Positions 44,935-56,699 of a stretch of DNA of 64,000 nt are shown in pieces. A program made the position numbers and the translations under genes. The notes below the pieces were generated by a model that was not told the DNA's origin, did no database searches, and worked only from the letters and a program-made list of their open reading frames with translations. Source of the stretch: Sipunculus nudus (taxonomy: Eukaryota; Annelida; Sipuncula; Golfingiida; Sipunculidae). Each line of letters opens with the position of its first letter. Within the stretch, counting starts at the first letter, position 1. The stretch spans positions 67,472,056-67,536,055 of the forward strand of contig CM049310.1 of the NCBI GenBank assembly GCA_026874595.1, given 5' to 3'.

Positions 44935-46636
44935 AATATAAATTAGATATAATAAAGAAGAAATCATTAATCTAGGTTTGCACTGGACAATTGGGTCTAT
45001 TAAAGTCTTAGGTTTTGAGATTAATAGCATGCTTCAAAATTTAACTGAACTGAACTTCAAGCCAGTATTCAATAAAATGAAGAAAATTATGGGCATGTGG
45101 GATAAAAGACAGTTGACGCCATTGGGCAAAATTACAGTTATTGAGGCAGACCTGATTTCACAATTACAGTACCAATTCTGAGTTTTGGCAAAACCCCAAG
45201 CTTTCTTTTTGAAAGAGGTGGAGAAAAGTCTCTTTAATTTTATTTGGAATAGTAAAATAGACAAAGTGAAAAGAGTTACTTTAATATCATCAAAGGAGAA
45301 AGGAGGCTTAGATATGGTTGATGTTTATTCAAAATTACAGGCAACAAAAATAGCATGGATAAGCAGATTATTATCATTTGATATTAATTATGGTTGGAGA
45401 CAACTAGTTCAATGGGAGTTTAAAAACATGACTGAGTATATTTTTCATTGTAATCTGAGAGCAGAGGATGTGGAGCAAACTTATCTATTTAAAAATACTA
45501 CTTTTGGAAAGAAATCTTTCAAGAATGGTTTGGATACAGTTTTTATAAACCAGAAAATATGAGCGAGTATTTATGGTGTAACTCCCACATAAAAATAAAA
45601 AATAGAGTTGTATTTTATAAAAAAAAATGGTTTGAAGCTGGTATTAGATTCATTTATCAACTGACAAAGAAAGTAAATCAGTCCTATGTTTTTTGTTCTC
45701 GCCAAGAACTGATCCAGAAGTACAAAATACAAATAGATGTTATGACATATAATAGTATAATACATGCAATTCCTTCTTTGTGTAAAAAGGAAATAAAATT
45801 ATCAAAGTGTGACCGTGTATATACATTTAAAATTGATAAATTAAAAAAGATGATAAAGCCAGTAAAATTAGTGTATCAAGAACTGATAGTAAAAAATATG
45901 TAGAACCGAAAACTTGTTTTCTAAGATGGAGAGAAGAAATAAACTGTAACAGCGATGAAGTTCTAAAGGTTTTTTTTTTTAAAAAACTATATCGCACAAC
46001 TATATCAACAAAACTAAGATATTTCCCATATAAAATGTTACATGGAATCATAACATTAAATCCTCTGCTTCTAAAAGCAGGGATAGTTGATTCTGCTGTG
46101 TGTACTTTTTGTAAAAATTCGAAGGAGACACTGATACATGGATTTTATGAATGTGATATTGTGAAGCATCTATGGTCTGAAATGTGAGCATGGTTGGTAA
46201 ATCTCAACCTTCCAGCAATAATTTCAAAACCTGTAATATTTTTGAATGTAACTCAAGATGATATATTAGATAAAATTGTCCTGATTGTGAAATACTACAT
46301 ATATCAAGCAAAATGTAAGAAACACACATTAACTTTTGACAGTGCCATTAATTATATTAAGATGTATCATTCGATTGAAGAAAAAGTGGCATTATTAAGG
46401 GGTAAACATGTGAAACGTGAACTTTTATGGAAACAACTTACAACAATTTTTGAGTGAGTACATATACATAATTGTAATTTCTATAAGATTATATATATAT
46501 TGGTTGATCTAGAAAAAAGCGCACGATATTTGTGTTTTTGGTGTGACTTGTACTGCATGTATTGTAATATGTATTTTTGTATGTATTTTTTTATATTTCT
46601 GTATTTGGTTAGTGAATAAAAATTAAAAAAAAAACT
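44935..46636 (+). pseudogene. L1/Tx1-like LINE, 5'-truncated ORF2 remnant
   Basis: The translated pieces give the end of a reverse transcriptase: KVLGFEINSM, QLTPLGKITVIEADLISQL, then FNFIWNSKIDKVKRVTL, GGLDMVDVYSKLQATKIAWI, and WFEAGIRFIYQLT. A C-terminal zinc-binding (zf-RVT) segment follows, CTFCKNSKETLIHGFYECDI, with the expected Cys/His spacing (about 46,100-46,160). There are stops at 45,179 and 46,185, a frameshift near 45,560, and a stop at 45,901. The end of the frame (46,457) is followed by AATAAAAATTAAAAAAAAAA near 46,614. The element abuts the satellite and cannot move. Confidence 0.85.
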
Positions 46637-46649
46637 TATAGCTTAACAC

Positions 46650-47345
46650 ATGCATGCACAGATTTTACTACCATTAATTTCAATCCCAAAATTATCCCCA
46701 GTTGGGGATCGTTTAAAGAAAATTATTTGAAATTATCAGGGTTAGCTTCCATTAGATTATATTCAAACCATCTGATAGCATTGGCTGACTCTCTAACTAA
46801 AATAGGTTTAACTTCTTCTTAAGTGTCACCAGTAACCGAGATGGTGTTTTCATCAGCATACTTAAACAGTGACCCTTCAGTTATCACAACAAAAATGTCA
46901 TTTAGAAACAAATTAAAGACTGATAGCCCGAACACTGGGCCTTGTTTGAACGACTTCATGGTCTGTTCTCCGATAACTTAGAGTAGCTCCTATTCTAACC
47001 CTCTGCTTTCTATCACTCGGGTAGCTTGCTAATAGTTTAAGACTTGCTTCATGCATACCATAGACATGAAGTTTACATAAAGCAGCTAGTGCGGAATGCA
47101 ATCGAAAGCTTTAGATAGGTCATTAGGACCACACTTGTTACCTTGTTAATATCTAAAGCTGATTTCCATTGCTCGATGGCACCTAATAAGACACCCTGAA
47201 AGCTGTACTTTGATCTAAAAGCAGACATTTTACCGTTAGGAACTTGTTTAAGTAAACAACCAAGCTGAGTATTTATAATCTTTTCATACGCCTTGGCTAT
47301 GATGGCCAGAGCACTAATTGGTCTGTAATTAGGCTACCCCCGAGT
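46650..47345 (-). pseudogene. CR1/Jockey-like LINE reverse transcriptase fragment
   Basis: Reading the - strand from 47,345, I see PISALAIIAKAYEKIINTQL, MSAFRSKYSFQGVLLGAIEQ, SALDIN, a serial match to the GS-V-GP-LF motif (GPVFGLSVFNLFLNDIF), and FKYADENTISVTGD, in which the YADD-type catalytic box reads YADE. AIRWFEYNLMEANPDNFK follows. Frameshifts and stops interrupt it. The missing second catalytic Asp and the breaks make it inactive. Confidence 0.8.
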
Positions 47346-47578
47346 AGGGGCCGAAGTGCTTATTTCCATCCAAAAACTGTGCAGGTGGTGCCCCTGAAAT
47401 GTTTAATAAGTCGAGTACCTTTTCATCCATATGTGAGTTGATTTTGTTCTTATGATAACACACAGTCACACATTGAACAAAAATTGCAAACCCTGAGGAA
47501 TTTCATGTTTCTTTCCTGAAAGCTGTTTGAACATATATTACATGATAATCATAGATAAATATCACATATTCGGGGTGT

Positions 47579-47581
<3 letters not shown>

Positions 47582-47657
<76 letters not shown>
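47582..47657. repeat. (TA)n microsatellite
   Basis: About 38 TA units. Confidence 0.95.
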
Positions 47658-47659
<2 letters not shown>

Positions 47660-48525
47660 TTCAGTGTGTCATTTTTCCTAGTTTACATTTGTGCTATTTT
47701 TACCTATGCCATTTTTACCCCTCACCATGGAGTCTATATGATCAGCGTCCATTTTCATAGCGTCCAAATGAACAGAATCCAGTTAATACAATGGCTTCTT
47801 TCTGAACAGCATCCATCTTTATCATAGAACAGATTTTCTATCACTAAAATGTTACATATAAAAATTTTAAGATACTATGTACTGTATCAACAAACGATGA
47901 GTTAAAATAAAATAAAAATTGTTTTTTTTAATAATTAGATATAAATAGTTATAAGATATAAAAAGATCAAATAGCAATTCTGGTACTAAATTCCAGTTCA
48001 ACATTTTCATTGTGGATGACATGTATCATATAAGATTCTCTTTTTAATTTTCAAATAAAGAAAAACAATAACCTCTTTTATTATACAACCATTAATGTAT
48101 TACTATATATACAGGGACGCAATAATTGTATTTTTTTACACAAATCATGTATGACATCATGCAAAATTTTTATATCACATTTTGTATCCATTTAAAGAAT
48201 CCACAATCAGTTTGGAATAAAACCACTCCAATTAATCTGCAATTCAATCAACCTTACATATGTTACCATTGCACAGACGAGCATATTACATTTTACACAG
48301 TACTTCAGTGTTTGATGTGTACAGTAAGCTACAAACACAATAAATAAATAATAAAACATGTAGGCCTGAATGTCCACAGATATATTTACATGTTTTAGAT
48401 ATATTTATTCTGTGTATACATATTACAAGTATATGTATCTATTAATATGGATATCTGAGCAAAATAGATCATTCTACATACTGTATTACAGTTATATGTA
48501 TCTATGAATATAGTTATAGGAGCAC
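47660..48525. other. AT-rich intergenic stretch
   Basis: No gene was recognised. The phrases TAGCGTCCAAATGAACAG and GAACAGCATCCAT form a loose repeat near 47,745-47,820. Confidence 0.5.
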
Positions 48526-48530
48526 TATTA

Positions 48531-48727
48531 AAAAAGAGAAGAGAAAAAGAAAGAATGAGAAAGAGAAATAAAATAAGAGATAAAGAGAGAGAAAAAGAGA
48601 ACCATAGATGGAGAGAGAGAGGGGGAGAGAATGGGAAAGAGAGAAAGTGAGGGAGGGAAAGAAAGAAAGAGGGAGAGAGAAAGATAGACAAAGAATTAAT
48701 GAGAGACAGAAATAGATAGGGAGAGAA
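48531..48727. repeat. Long polypurine (GA-rich) tract
   Basis: Nearly 200 bp of A and G on the + strand with very few pyrimidines. The Ser/Leu/Phe frames on the - strand are artefacts. Such tracts can form triplex DNA and bind GAGA-type factors. Confidence 0.9.
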
Positions 48728-48937
48728 ATAAACATTGATGTTGTTATCTTAATACTTCAGTTATAACAAAGCAGATAATCAGCTGACCACTGTGTACTCA
48801 TCATTTGAGGTCTGGCACCAGCTCCAGACACACTGATTGCCCTTGTAGCCCTTCTCCTCCCATGCCTCAGTCAGGCGTGAAGCCCCATGATTGGCCAGAT
48901 AAGGGGTAGCACAGTGGCCTGTACTGGTACAGCCCAG

Positions 48938-48973
48938 TGTCCTGTAGTAGTACACATGTACCACTACAGGACA
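48938..48973. repeat. 16-bp-stem hairpin
   Basis: TGTCCTGTAGTAGTAC pairs with GTACCACTACAGGACA at 15 of 16 positions around a 4-base loop. No target duplication or U-run was found; function unknown. Confidence 0.75.
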
Positions 48974-49004
48974 TGGTAGCACTTCGGATACTGTTGCTAT
49001 CCCC

Positions 49005-49222
49005 CGCCTCAGCGGAGCGCGGGGTTAAGTGTTCAGCTCCGTCCGTCTGTCCGTCCATCCATCCGGAAACAAAATTATGCGACGCAATACCTCAACAGTT
49101 TTACTCGGATCTACTTTAAATTGTAGTAGCAGGTGCATCTTATGGGTCTACAGAGTTGCTTAGGTTTTGGTCACACTTTAATGAATTTTGGATTTTTTAT
49201 ACGCCCGTCTAGGAAGGGACGC
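49005..49222 (+). repeat. Dispersed repeat interrupted by hAT copy 2 (left part)
   Basis: It starts near GCCTCAGCGGAGCGCGGGG and CCGTCCGTCTGTCCGTCC, and runs to ACGCCCGTCTAGGAAGGGAC. It resumes after the transposon at 51,144 with GGTATAACAAAAGTCCC. The right part (to about 51,720) has units with GATGGATTTTCACGAAAC, GCATATTTAATGAGGTCAGA and GGTCACC. Confidence 0.65.
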
Positions 49223-49227
49223 ATCAT

Positions 49228-51138
49228 CAGTGGCGGATCCAAGGGGGGGGGGGGGGCACAGGGGATGATCGCCCCCCCCCCCCCCTAGAATTATTTTCGG
49301 GATCATGAAAACTGCATATGTATTCTGGTTTAGGTACTTTTTTTTACCCTCCATATTAACTTCTTGGCAGTGAAATATCACATCAAGATATCCAGCAATG
49401 CATGAAACACCCAAAAAACAAAAGTACCAGAAATTAATATAAACTTGTCAGTGAGTAAATGCTAAGGAATAGTCTTATATCTCCGATACTATATCCACTG
49501 TAGCTAGTCCTTGTACTGGCTGCACTTGATAAAGCCCAGTACACCAGTGTCAGGACCTTGCATAGCAGCAAGTTACTATAGGTATTACAAGTTGACAAAT
49601 GATGTTAACCTTTAAGACCATTCTGACAAACAAAAGTGTGTTGTATATTTATACATATTTAATACAGCCCTAAAGTTTGTGATAGCCACCTAAGACAGGT
49701 AAGCCAACACCCTGCTGAAACGCATGTGGTTGGCTGTTAATGAGCCGTGCACTGCATAGCAGCTCAAGTAGAGAATTAAGCTGATTTCAGCAAGTGAAAC
49801 AGCAGTGATGTATAGTATATCAAATAGAGGAGAAAATCAGAGAAATCTACCCAGGTGAAAAGAAAAATAAATTAATCAACATGTGTAAGACCAGATGGGT
49901 GGAGAGACACCAGGCCTTTAAACATTCAAAGATCTTTATGTTGCTGTTGTGGATGTCTTCAAGATATCTTAGAAAATCCTTCCCTTTGGAACCAAGAAAG
50001 TTTAACAAGCGCAAAATCACTGCCCTTGGCAGTTACAAACTTTGATTTCCTTATGGCGTTTGTTGTTTCCAAGAATGTTCTTGGCTTTGCTAAGGGACTA
50101 TCCTCAAGCCTACAAGCCAGGAATCATAATATCTGCAAGGCCATGCAAGAGGTTTCAGTAGTTAAGAGTGCTCTTCAATCAACAAGAGAACACGTAGAGC
50201 CAGAAAAAAAACAGGAATGGTATGAAATAGCAGAAAGCATGGGCAAGAGTGTGAATGCCGATGAGCCAAAGCTACCAAGGAAATGTGGACGTCAAAAAAA
50301 AAAAAACAAGAACAATACGCCAGCCAAAACCATTGAGGAACATTACAGAGTGACTCTTACAGTTCCTTTCCTGGATCATATGCTCACACCGCTGGAAGAA
50401 AAATTTGCGGAAAGCCAACAAAAAGCAATCATTGGGTTATTTCTTATTCCAAGTGAGCTTCAAGAAAATATTGACTGGAAAGGGATGCTGCAAATCTATC
50501 GAGCTGATGTGCCCTTTCCAGACAATTTTGACAATGAATTTGAATGTTGGAGGAAGAAATGGCAGTCATGGCAGGGTTGTGTCCCTTCAACAGTCGAAGA
50601 AAGTATGGACCATGCAGACAAGGTTTTGTACCCAAACATTCACACCCTACTGCAAATCGTTGCAACACTCCCAGTGACCACAAGTGAGTGTGAACGTAGC
50701 TTTACCAGTATGAGGAGGCTAAAAACTTATTTGAGAAGCACAATGGGACAAAAAAGGCTGAGCGGGTTGGCGATGATGCACATTCATTATGAGAAAGATA
50801 TTGACAAAGAGGCCATCATCAGTGAATTTGCAAGGAAGCATCCTCACAGGATGGATTTGGTTGATATTCTTGACTCTGATGAGAAATAGTTGCAGGACTT
50901 AAATTGTCAACATACATGGTTATATTGTAAAACTGAGCATTCCTTCCTCTCAACTTATCAGAAACAAAAATGTCTGGTTTAAGTGCCCAAAAACATGCTT
51001 CAATTTTTATTTCTGAATCCTCATATTTTAAAAACACCCCCTCCCACACCCTCTCCCCCTCGTAGCCCTCGAACTCGAGATAAGCAAGAATCTCACCCGT
51101 CGCCCCCCCCCTAACATTTTGTTCTGGATCCGCCACTG
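49228..51138 (+). mobile_element. hAT-like transposon copy 2, internally deleted, 5-bp target duplication
   Basis: The ends CAGTGGCGGATCCA (49,228) and TGGATCCGCCACTG (ending 51,138) face each other, with G/C runs just inside (49,243-49,255, 49,270-49,285 and 51,102-51,111). Perfect ATCAT duplications flank it (49,223-49,227 and 51,139-51,143). The 5' half of the transposase is missing. This belongs to the same family as 9,295-13,750. Confidence 0.88.
49881..50889 (+). pseudogene. hAT transposase C-terminal half (DUF4371/ZMYM1-like)
   Basis: It starts at CKTRWVERHQAF, suffers frameshifts before 50,026, then stays open for 287 codons to TAG at 50,889. It carries FDFLMAFVVSKNVLGFAKGL, NHNICKAMQEVSVVK and the hAT dimerisation domain (PVTTSECERSFTSMRRLKTY, then MGQKRLSGLAMMHIHY), ending RKHPHRMDLVDILDSDEK. 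It aligns throughout with the - strand pseudogene at 9,552-13,345 and supplies the intact form of the point where that one is interrupted. The zinc finger and most of DUF4371 are absent, so it cannot act alone. Reuse of the open 3' part by the host is possible but unsupported. Confidence 0.88.
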
Positions 51139-51143
51139 ATCAT

Positions 51144-51720
51144 GGTATAACAAAAGTCCCTCCGTCCGTTAACTTTAGTGTTGCCGCGATAACTTACCAG
51201 GGCTTTGATGGATTTTCACGAAACAAACCATAACTACTTAACAATAGATTATCTCACCCGAGTTCGATTATAGGTATAATCCCCGCATATTTAATGAGGC
51301 CAGAGGTCACAAGACTGCTTTGTGGCGATAATTTACGAAGTGTGTGAAGGATTTTGATCAAACTCAGCAGAAATAATAATCAATTATTATCTCGCTTAAT
51401 TTTGATTAAAGCCAAACCCACGCATATTTAATGAGGTCAGAGGTCACCCAACTTCGGTTGCACCATGGTAACTTACCAAAATCTTATGGATTTTCATGAA
51501 ACTCAATAAACATATTTACCAATAGAGTTTCTCACCTGAATTACATTCTCATCAAAATCATGCATATTTAATGAGATCAGAGGTCACCAGATACAGAACG
51601 GGCCTATTAAGCTTGTTTGTGGTGCTTTTGTGATGAATTGTTTTATACAAAACTTTTACGTTTCACATGCGATGCTATTTCTCACATCCCCTTTTGGCGG
51701 GGCCCGGGATACAGTCCTCT
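51144..51720 (+). repeat. Dispersed repeat, right part, with AGGTCAGAGGTCA
   Basis: Three ~120-bp units share TGATGGATTTTCATGAAAC, CTCACCCGAGTTCGATTATA and CATATTTAATGAGGTCAGAG. A perfect AGGTCAGAGGTCA lies at 51,434-51,446. It ends near GGCGGGGCCCGGGATACA. Confidence 0.65.
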
Positions 51721-51724
51721 GGAC

Positions 51725-52430
51725 ATTTTCTAATTGCTTGTGCTTTAATCAGGTAACTTTTTCTCGCCAGTAGCTTTAACGATTGACACATAGTTGTGCA
51801 CACATATGATCTTGGATAAAGTAGATCATATGAAAACAGTAAAAAGCAATGAAGACGTCACATCCCCATGACAATACACTTATTAAACAACAGATCATTT
51901 TAGGGTCCCAACTGGTTACCGCTTCATCGACGAAGTGCAAGTGTAATATGACCTATTTTTTAATCAGGAGTACTCCTTGACGTAACCTCATTTATACAAA
52001 TGTGTATGTAGCCAGTATTCTGGAGTAGCTTAGGCGGAGAGCAGCGACATGACAGTTGGGTATTAGCTCCAGCCTGTTCAGATAAAAAAAAATTTCGCCT
52101 TCATATTTCCACTTGATTAAGTTGTTCATTTATGTTCTACACATTTGACCCACTCCATTCACGTAAAGTCACTTGGGGAAACAACAACCGAAAGTAACGA
52201 CTATTACAACCTTACCAGAGAAGAAAAAGTCTTAATGTACACAACACACACACAAACACATGCACGTGCCAGAAACTTGTGTTAAGCACCTTTACCGCCT
52301 GCAGTTGTGGAGCCTAAAGGCAAGACTGCTGAACACTCATCCAGTGACAGCCCCATCCCTCACCGCAACCGTTCAGCTGTAACATCTCTCACTGCTTGCC
52401 GGAAATCAAAGATTTCTGCAAGCATGTTAG
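51725..52430. other. Intergenic, no gene recognised
   Basis: No recognisable domain or RNA gene. The sequence is unremarkable, with a short ACACAC patch near 52,240. Confidence 0.5.
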
Positions 52431-52434
52431 TAAG

Positions 52435-53760
52435 TTGTGTATGTATGTTTGTCCCCATTCTTCTGGCCACAGTTTTGTAGCAATCGATCTGAAACTTCCA
52501 GGAATAATTGGAAACTTAAAGTCCAGGAAGCCTATCGGTTTCGGTTTATATGCTTCAACGGTCAAGGCCGTCTAAAAAATTTTTATTTCCTTCATAAGTT
52601 GGTCAAAAAGACTCCTATTTATATTATCTATAGCTCATTTTGTTCCTCTATACATTCTCCGTGGGATGGTCTAGTCAGTTGCCATCTCAGATATGTCAGA
52701 TATGCCCGTCTGTTTGTCAGTTGGCATTCCACATGCCAGAATTTTTAGCAAATCCCTCTAAATGTTATACTGTTGATGGAACACTTAAAGGTCTAGAAGT
52801 CTGATGTCTTTTAGAGTAAATAGGTCAAAGGTCGAGGATATAAAAAAAATTGTTTTATCTTCGTCAAACTTTATCGTAGCCGCATAAACTGTAGCTCATT
52901 CAAGGGCGGATCCAGAGTTAGGAAAAGGGGGGTCCAACCGAGGAGGACTAATTAAAATCCTAAAAAAAGGTCATCAGGTCTGGAAAAGGGGGGGGTTCAG
53001 GCCGCAAAATTACGCCTTAAACCCCTTAAAAAGGGTTGCTTCGGGTGAAAAAGGGGGGGATCCGGACCCCCTGGACCCCCCCCCCCCCCCCCCGGATCCG
53101 CTTCTGTCATTATAAGCGACATTCCATGGCCTTCCTTCTGATGTGTAACTACATCAATCTGCTGTTGCCATATGGGTACGTATATGTTTGGGGGAAATGC
53201 ATGATATTCCAAAAATAAGGAGTCTTCATTTTTCTTTGTCAGTTTTTTTAACTTAGGGAGGTCTAGTTTTTTTTGCTTCAGGCATTATTCGGTCAGTTTA
53301 ATTCGACTTTTTTTCTAAATCTTGCGAAATCTCGTACCGTATCTATTCAAACGAGATATTACGTGATTTCCTTTTGTTTGCTCTATAGGCAACAATGCTC
53401 GAGCAATCGCTCTAAAAATTATACATTTAATAGACCGATAAACTTCTATAAGCGATTCGTTTTCAATTGAGATAGGTCAAGCTCAAAGTTATCGAAAATA
53501 ACTAAAAATATTATTTTTCTCATTACTACAGCTCCTTATATTCGTCTATGAATTCCCCTTTATTAGGTCTGGTCAACTGTCATCCAGGTTGTGTCAATCT
53601 GTCAGTATGTCTGTCTGTTTATCTTTTGCCCTCCACTTCTCCTGTCTGTCTCTTCTTTTCTCTGACATGTTATTCTGGAGTGCACATTGTTTTAGCAATG
53701 CTTCTGAAAGACATACAGTTAAAATAAAATCAGTACATTTGTTATGGTAGTCTGTCTGTC
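52435..53760 (+). repeat. Loose long-unit duplication, split by a small hAT-type element
   Basis: Phrases near 52,620-52,720 (TATAGCTCATTTTGTTCCTC, then TCTAGTCAGTTGCCATCTC, GTCTGTTTGTCAG) recur near 53,530-53,620 (ACAGCTCCTTATATTCGTCT, GGTCTGGTCAACTGTCATCC, GTCTGTCTGTTTATC). Divergence is high. Confidence 0.45.
52901..53106. mobile_element. 206-bp hAT-type MITE with 5-bp target duplication
   Basis: CAAGGGCGGATCCAGAG (left) and CGGATCCGCTTCTG (right) form imperfect inverted ends around G-runs and a long C-run. Perfect TCATT duplications flank it (52,896-52,900 and 53,107-53,111). The GGATCC-containing ends, the G/C runs and the 5-bp duplication match the larger elements at 9,295 and 49,228, which could supply the transposase if active elsewhere. 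Confidence 0.85.
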
Positions 53761-53764
53761 CGTT

Positions 53765-54945
53765 CGTCTGCAACTTTTCAATATCAGCATTAATACGTAA
53801 GTGTTATTGTTTCTGCTATCCCAGAAAATTGCTCACTAAAATCACAGTTTTCACTTGTTCCCATGTCTTCCTGTTCTTGCACAAAATGGTAGTCCAGGAC
53901 CCTTTATTTGAACAATCCGACTGATGCCACTCTGGCATCCTTGGGCAACGGTTTTAGAATTTGAATTTAAAAAAACATAAATAATATATCTTTCCGTTTT
54001 TGCGATAATAAAATCCCAGTTTACATGCTAATGCACATCTAACGTTTCTTATAGATAATTTGAGATGTATCTATGATGTAATTTTTCCACTTCAACAATC
54101 ATCTTCGATTTTTATTTAAATTTCTAGTTTAACTTTTAAAAAATATGAATATTTGTTCATATCCAAAGTTAACTGAACAATTTACCTTCAGAATGGCCAT
54201 ATGGTAAATATTTGGTCTGTGGAAAATATCGGAAACATTTACTCAGCTGTTATGTATGTTTTTAACTTTAAATTACTTTAAATTAAATTGTTACATCTAA
54301 AATGTTGATATTTCAAATTTCCTTTGCATGTTCTGTTAAACCGAGGGAGTCATGAACTGCATATAATTTTAGTGTGCGAAACCCATTATAACTGGTCACC
54401 AAAGTGCTTTTCTAATTGCTAGAAAATCTAGGATTTTAGAATCCGTTTTATTAAAATTTAAAATTTTTGCCAACTTTGATATCAACTAGATGCAATGTAT
54501 CAAGCTCAATACAAGTCCAAAATGTTTAGTATATGTCAAATTCATTAAGCCTACACAGTCTGCTACACGGGATTTCGTAGACCTGCGAAGTTCCTATCAT
54601 TCAGCGCCTGATAGGGGGGCTTATTGTTTTGCCGGCTCCGCTAACGCTTTTTCTAGAGGCTTCTATCTCAGAAGTGCTGCCACCAACAAAATTTCGTCGT
54701 AATCCTGCACTAGAAAGGCAAAACATGGTTGTGTGACCTTGATCTTTACATTTAAGGTCAGCTCATACTGGAAATATCACCTTACTTGCCCGTCAGCACG
54801 ATAGCGGCCAAAGTTTTCATTTGCTTTGCTTATTATTTTGTTAAAAGCATCGCCTCATGACTTGCTCGAATGCATCAACTTTTTAGTGATCTTGACCTAG
54901 GATTTTTTTTCATTTTATGTGGACTTTTCGTTTATGTAATTTTTA
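53765..54945. other. AT-rich intergenic stretch
   Basis: No domain-bearing frame, RNA gene or bounded repeat was recognised. Confidence 0.5.
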
Positions 54946-54947
54946 GC

Positions 54948-56016
54948 TCAGCTGAGTTTAAATCATCTGAGCTATAGCGATCACTCTTTGTCCGTCGTCC
55001 GTCCGGCCCTCCGGCGTCTGTCCGTTAACAGGGCACAAATCGTAACCACTGGACCTGAAATCTTCTAACTTTACATCCAGAGAGGTTCATGAAAAATCAC
55101 ATTGGAAACCTGGAATTAGGTCTCTGTTAGCCATGTTCTTCAAACTATTGGGGCTCCAAAGTACCCCAAGAATAATGAAAAATTTGATACAAAAGCTCAT
55201 GTATCTGAACAAATAATGCATAGATCACCATGATGCTTTGTATGGATATTGGTCATTGTGTGTTTCATCAGTTTCTGCACACTGGTGGCGCCACCTGTAT
55301 ATTGATTTGTTTTCCCCTCTATTTTTTTATAATTTAAAAGATGTGGTCATCTGTTAATAGGGCACAAATCGTCACTGCTAGACCTGGAATCTTCTAGCTT
55401 GACATCCAAGGAGGTCCATGAAAAATCTCCTAGAAAACCTGAGAGCAGGTCTCTGTTTCTCATATCCTCCGAGCTATGAGGCTCATAAATAACCCCTAGA
55501 ATAAATAAATATTTCTTACAAATGCTCCAGTATCTGTATAACTAATGCATTGATCGCCATGATTTTTTGCATGCATATTGATCATGGAGTGTTTCATCAG
55601 TGCCTGTAGATTGATGGTGCCACCTGTATTTTTTTTTATTTTACACATTTTTTCCTCTATTTTTGAGACCTTCAAATGAAGTGGTCTGGCTGTTAATAGG
55701 GCAGAAACTGTAACGGTCATACCTAGAAATTTTCTTACTTTACATCCAGGGAGGTCCTTGACAAATCTCCCTGGAAACTTGAAATTAGGTCATGATGACC
55801 TATATTTTGTAAATAAGGGGAGAAACATGATTTTAACACTCTATTAGTCAGATGGGCACAAACGGTACCAGCTAGATGTAGAATTGGGTCACTGTTACCT
55901 ATATCTAAGGTCTGTTGGTAATATGCATAATTTTGAGCACTCTGGGAGTCATTTACCCATTGTTCAAAGCTCCTTCAATTCAGCTGATCTTTATGGCCCA
56001 TGGGCCAATTGTTCAC
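54948..56016 (+). repeat. Near full-length copy of the intron-3 dispersed element
   Basis: It begins AGCTCAGCTGAGTTTAAATC and CATCTGAGCTATAGCGATCA. It has two units with GGGCACAAATCGTAACCACT, ACATCCAGAGAGGTTC and CACTGGTGGCGCCACCTG (palindrome at 55,284-55,295). It ends CATGGGCCAATTGTTC. About 1.07 kb, probably close to the family's complete length. Confidence 0.8.
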
Positions 56017-56699
56017 CCCTATAGATGCGTTTCACTCACACATTTAATTAGAGTGGATCGTTAACTTATTAAAACAGCTTAAACAGAGAAAAATAAAATT
56101 TTTTCAATGATTCCTACACAAATATTATGATGTTAAAGTATATTTTGTCATAACAACTTAATTCGTCATTTTCTTGCACCCGAAAATTACTCTTTGACGT
56201 GGCTTGACACAAACAGTCACTTTTTTAATATCACAATAAATCCTTTAAATAAAGAATTTGATAATTCATGATTCCTATAGGGACAAAAAAAATTCGATAT
56301 TCGGATACCCGGGAGGAACAATCATACCCATGAAAAAGTCGTTCAATACCTGTGATTTAAGATTTTACGTTTCCATACTGCATTAATAAAAATACCACCA
56401 GCTCTGTCCGTGTGGTTCATATGACTTTGGGCGCATGCGCTTATAGCTCCTTAAACGTTTACAATATTACAATTTTTTTGCCACAATGAAATCTTTCATG
56501 CCAGAAATTGGTCTTACTACTAAAGTTTGTCTCTATGTCCGTCATGATGGCTTGACAGCTTTGTGTAAATCTGTGCCATAGGGAAGAAAGGAAGTCAATA
56601 ATGTAAATAATTTTGCGTAACAATATTTTTATTAATTATTTAGCAAATATTAATCGACCATATAAGCCTCTGATGTTAAATACTATTATATATTTGTCT

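Noticed and set aside
45185-45903. Novel host genes in the 45-46 kb region
   Set aside because: The peptides align in order with the C-terminal half of L1/Tx1-type ORF2, so they are pieces of one dead LINE.
48395-48735. Ser/Leu/Phe-rich frames on the - strand resembling membrane segments
   Set aside because: They are produced by the polypurine tract and not by a membrane protein.
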